A stretch of DNA of 64,000 nt, from assembly GCA_964019165.1 (NCBI GenBank), contig OZ025282.1, forward strand, positions 11,599,229-11,663,228. Reading direction: 5' to 3'. This stretch comes from Mastigias papua. Lineage: Eukaryota > Cnidaria > Scyphozoa > Rhizostomeae > Mastigiidae. The translations under genes and the position numbers were made by a program. Positions 63,661 through 64,000 of the stretch are shown piece after piece. Below the pieces are notes generated by a model. It had not been told where the DNA came from. It did not search any database and saw only the letters and a program-made list of their open reading frames with translations. Positions within the stretch are counted from its first letter, which is position 1. Every line of letters starts with the position of its first letter.

Positions 63661-64000
63661 TGGGGAATGACGTTACACTGCATCCGGTGGTGAGGCTTCA
63701 ACTCTGGAGTGCCGAGGTTTTGAGGACCTTGCAGCCACCTCTTAGTCACCATTGTTGACCTGGTTCATCCCGATCCAGGGTGATAGCACCAGCTAGGGTC
63801 CCAATTGTGGGTAAATACCCGTGGGCAGAAGGCGCTCTTTAACTTTGGTAAGTAAGTCAGCTAGAGAAGGTGTCTCGATAAAAACAAGGTCAGGAAAGGC
63901 AACGGGAAACCATCCTGACTATTATCCCTTGCTAATTCTATGGCAAACAGTTTAATAGATGGCCCTCAGTTCCGTGTAAATGGGGGGTGCTAATAATCTC
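63661..64000. repeat. GC-richer segment, probably the edge of a mobile element
   Basis: Sharp composition change directly after a TA/TTTA array. It contains CAGGAAAGGCAACGGGAAAC, a phrase I associate with non-LTR 5' regions. No coding domain is visible before the window ends; this is a guess. Confidence 0.35.

Overview
The window reads as nuclear DNA of an invertebrate animal, AT-rich, with spliced genes and a heavy load of mobile elements. A THAP-domain transposase, a BEL/Pao LTR element, Penelope-like elements (PLEs), a PIF/Harbinger element, pogo/Tigger-like elements and several LINE lineages together point to a metazoan. A cysteine-loop-less pentameric ligand-gated channel next to a MORN1-like gene makes a cnidarian my first guess. 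This is a weak inference; a lophotrochozoan or another marine invertebrate is possible. There is no sign of prokaryotic organisation.

Host genes, all on the minus strand: (1) a single exon of an unidentified gene at 374-616; (2) a single-exon channel gene at 8390-10258; (3) five phase-compatible exons of a MORN-repeat gene resembling MORN1 between 21082 and 13389, whose last visible exon ends in a phase that could splice into the channel exon; (4) two exons of an unidentified single-pass membrane protein at 63102-62774 and 61591-61472.

Mobile DNA, left to right: 1.4-3.7 kb is a nest of TA arrays and inverted repeats, including two identical perfect 65-bp-arm palindromes with hammerhead-like cores, beside a PLE remnant. 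4.7-7.8 kb holds ATC arrays and a decayed LINE. 15.0-16.7 kb holds three PLE fragments in opposite orientations. 21.3-24.0 kb holds LINE and Ty3/gypsy remnants. 24178-31139 is a PIF/Harbinger transposon with terminal inverted repeats (TIRs) and a TAA target duplication. It carries a Myb/SANT-like gene and a DDE transposase gene, and a LINE has landed inside the Myb gene. 31.4-33.0 kb is another LINE remnant. 35-42.6 kb holds several TIR elements (two pogo/Tigger-like, three MITEs). 43258-47046 is a two-gene transposon of the ISL2EU/IS4EU type: a THAP-DDE transposase convergent with a two-exon SWIM-YqaJ nuclease gene. 51.4-53.6 kb holds a TA-flanked MITE and a 1.44-kb TIR element. 53698-59489 is a complete BEL/Pao retrotransposon with identical 144-bp LTRs and one open 1769-codon reading frame. 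60.3-61.2 kb is an inverted pair of PLE fragments followed by a copy of a structured repeat seen at two other places.

A recurring theme is that four otherwise open mobile-element frames (Harbinger Myb, Harbinger transposase, LINE, YqaJ gene) are each broken by a single in-frame stop. This suggests recent activity followed by early decay. The most interesting points are the possible MORN-channel fusion, the hammerhead-bearing palindromes, and the intact BEL/Pao and near-intact ISL2EU and Harbinger elements. All calls come from reading the sequence; no searches were run.
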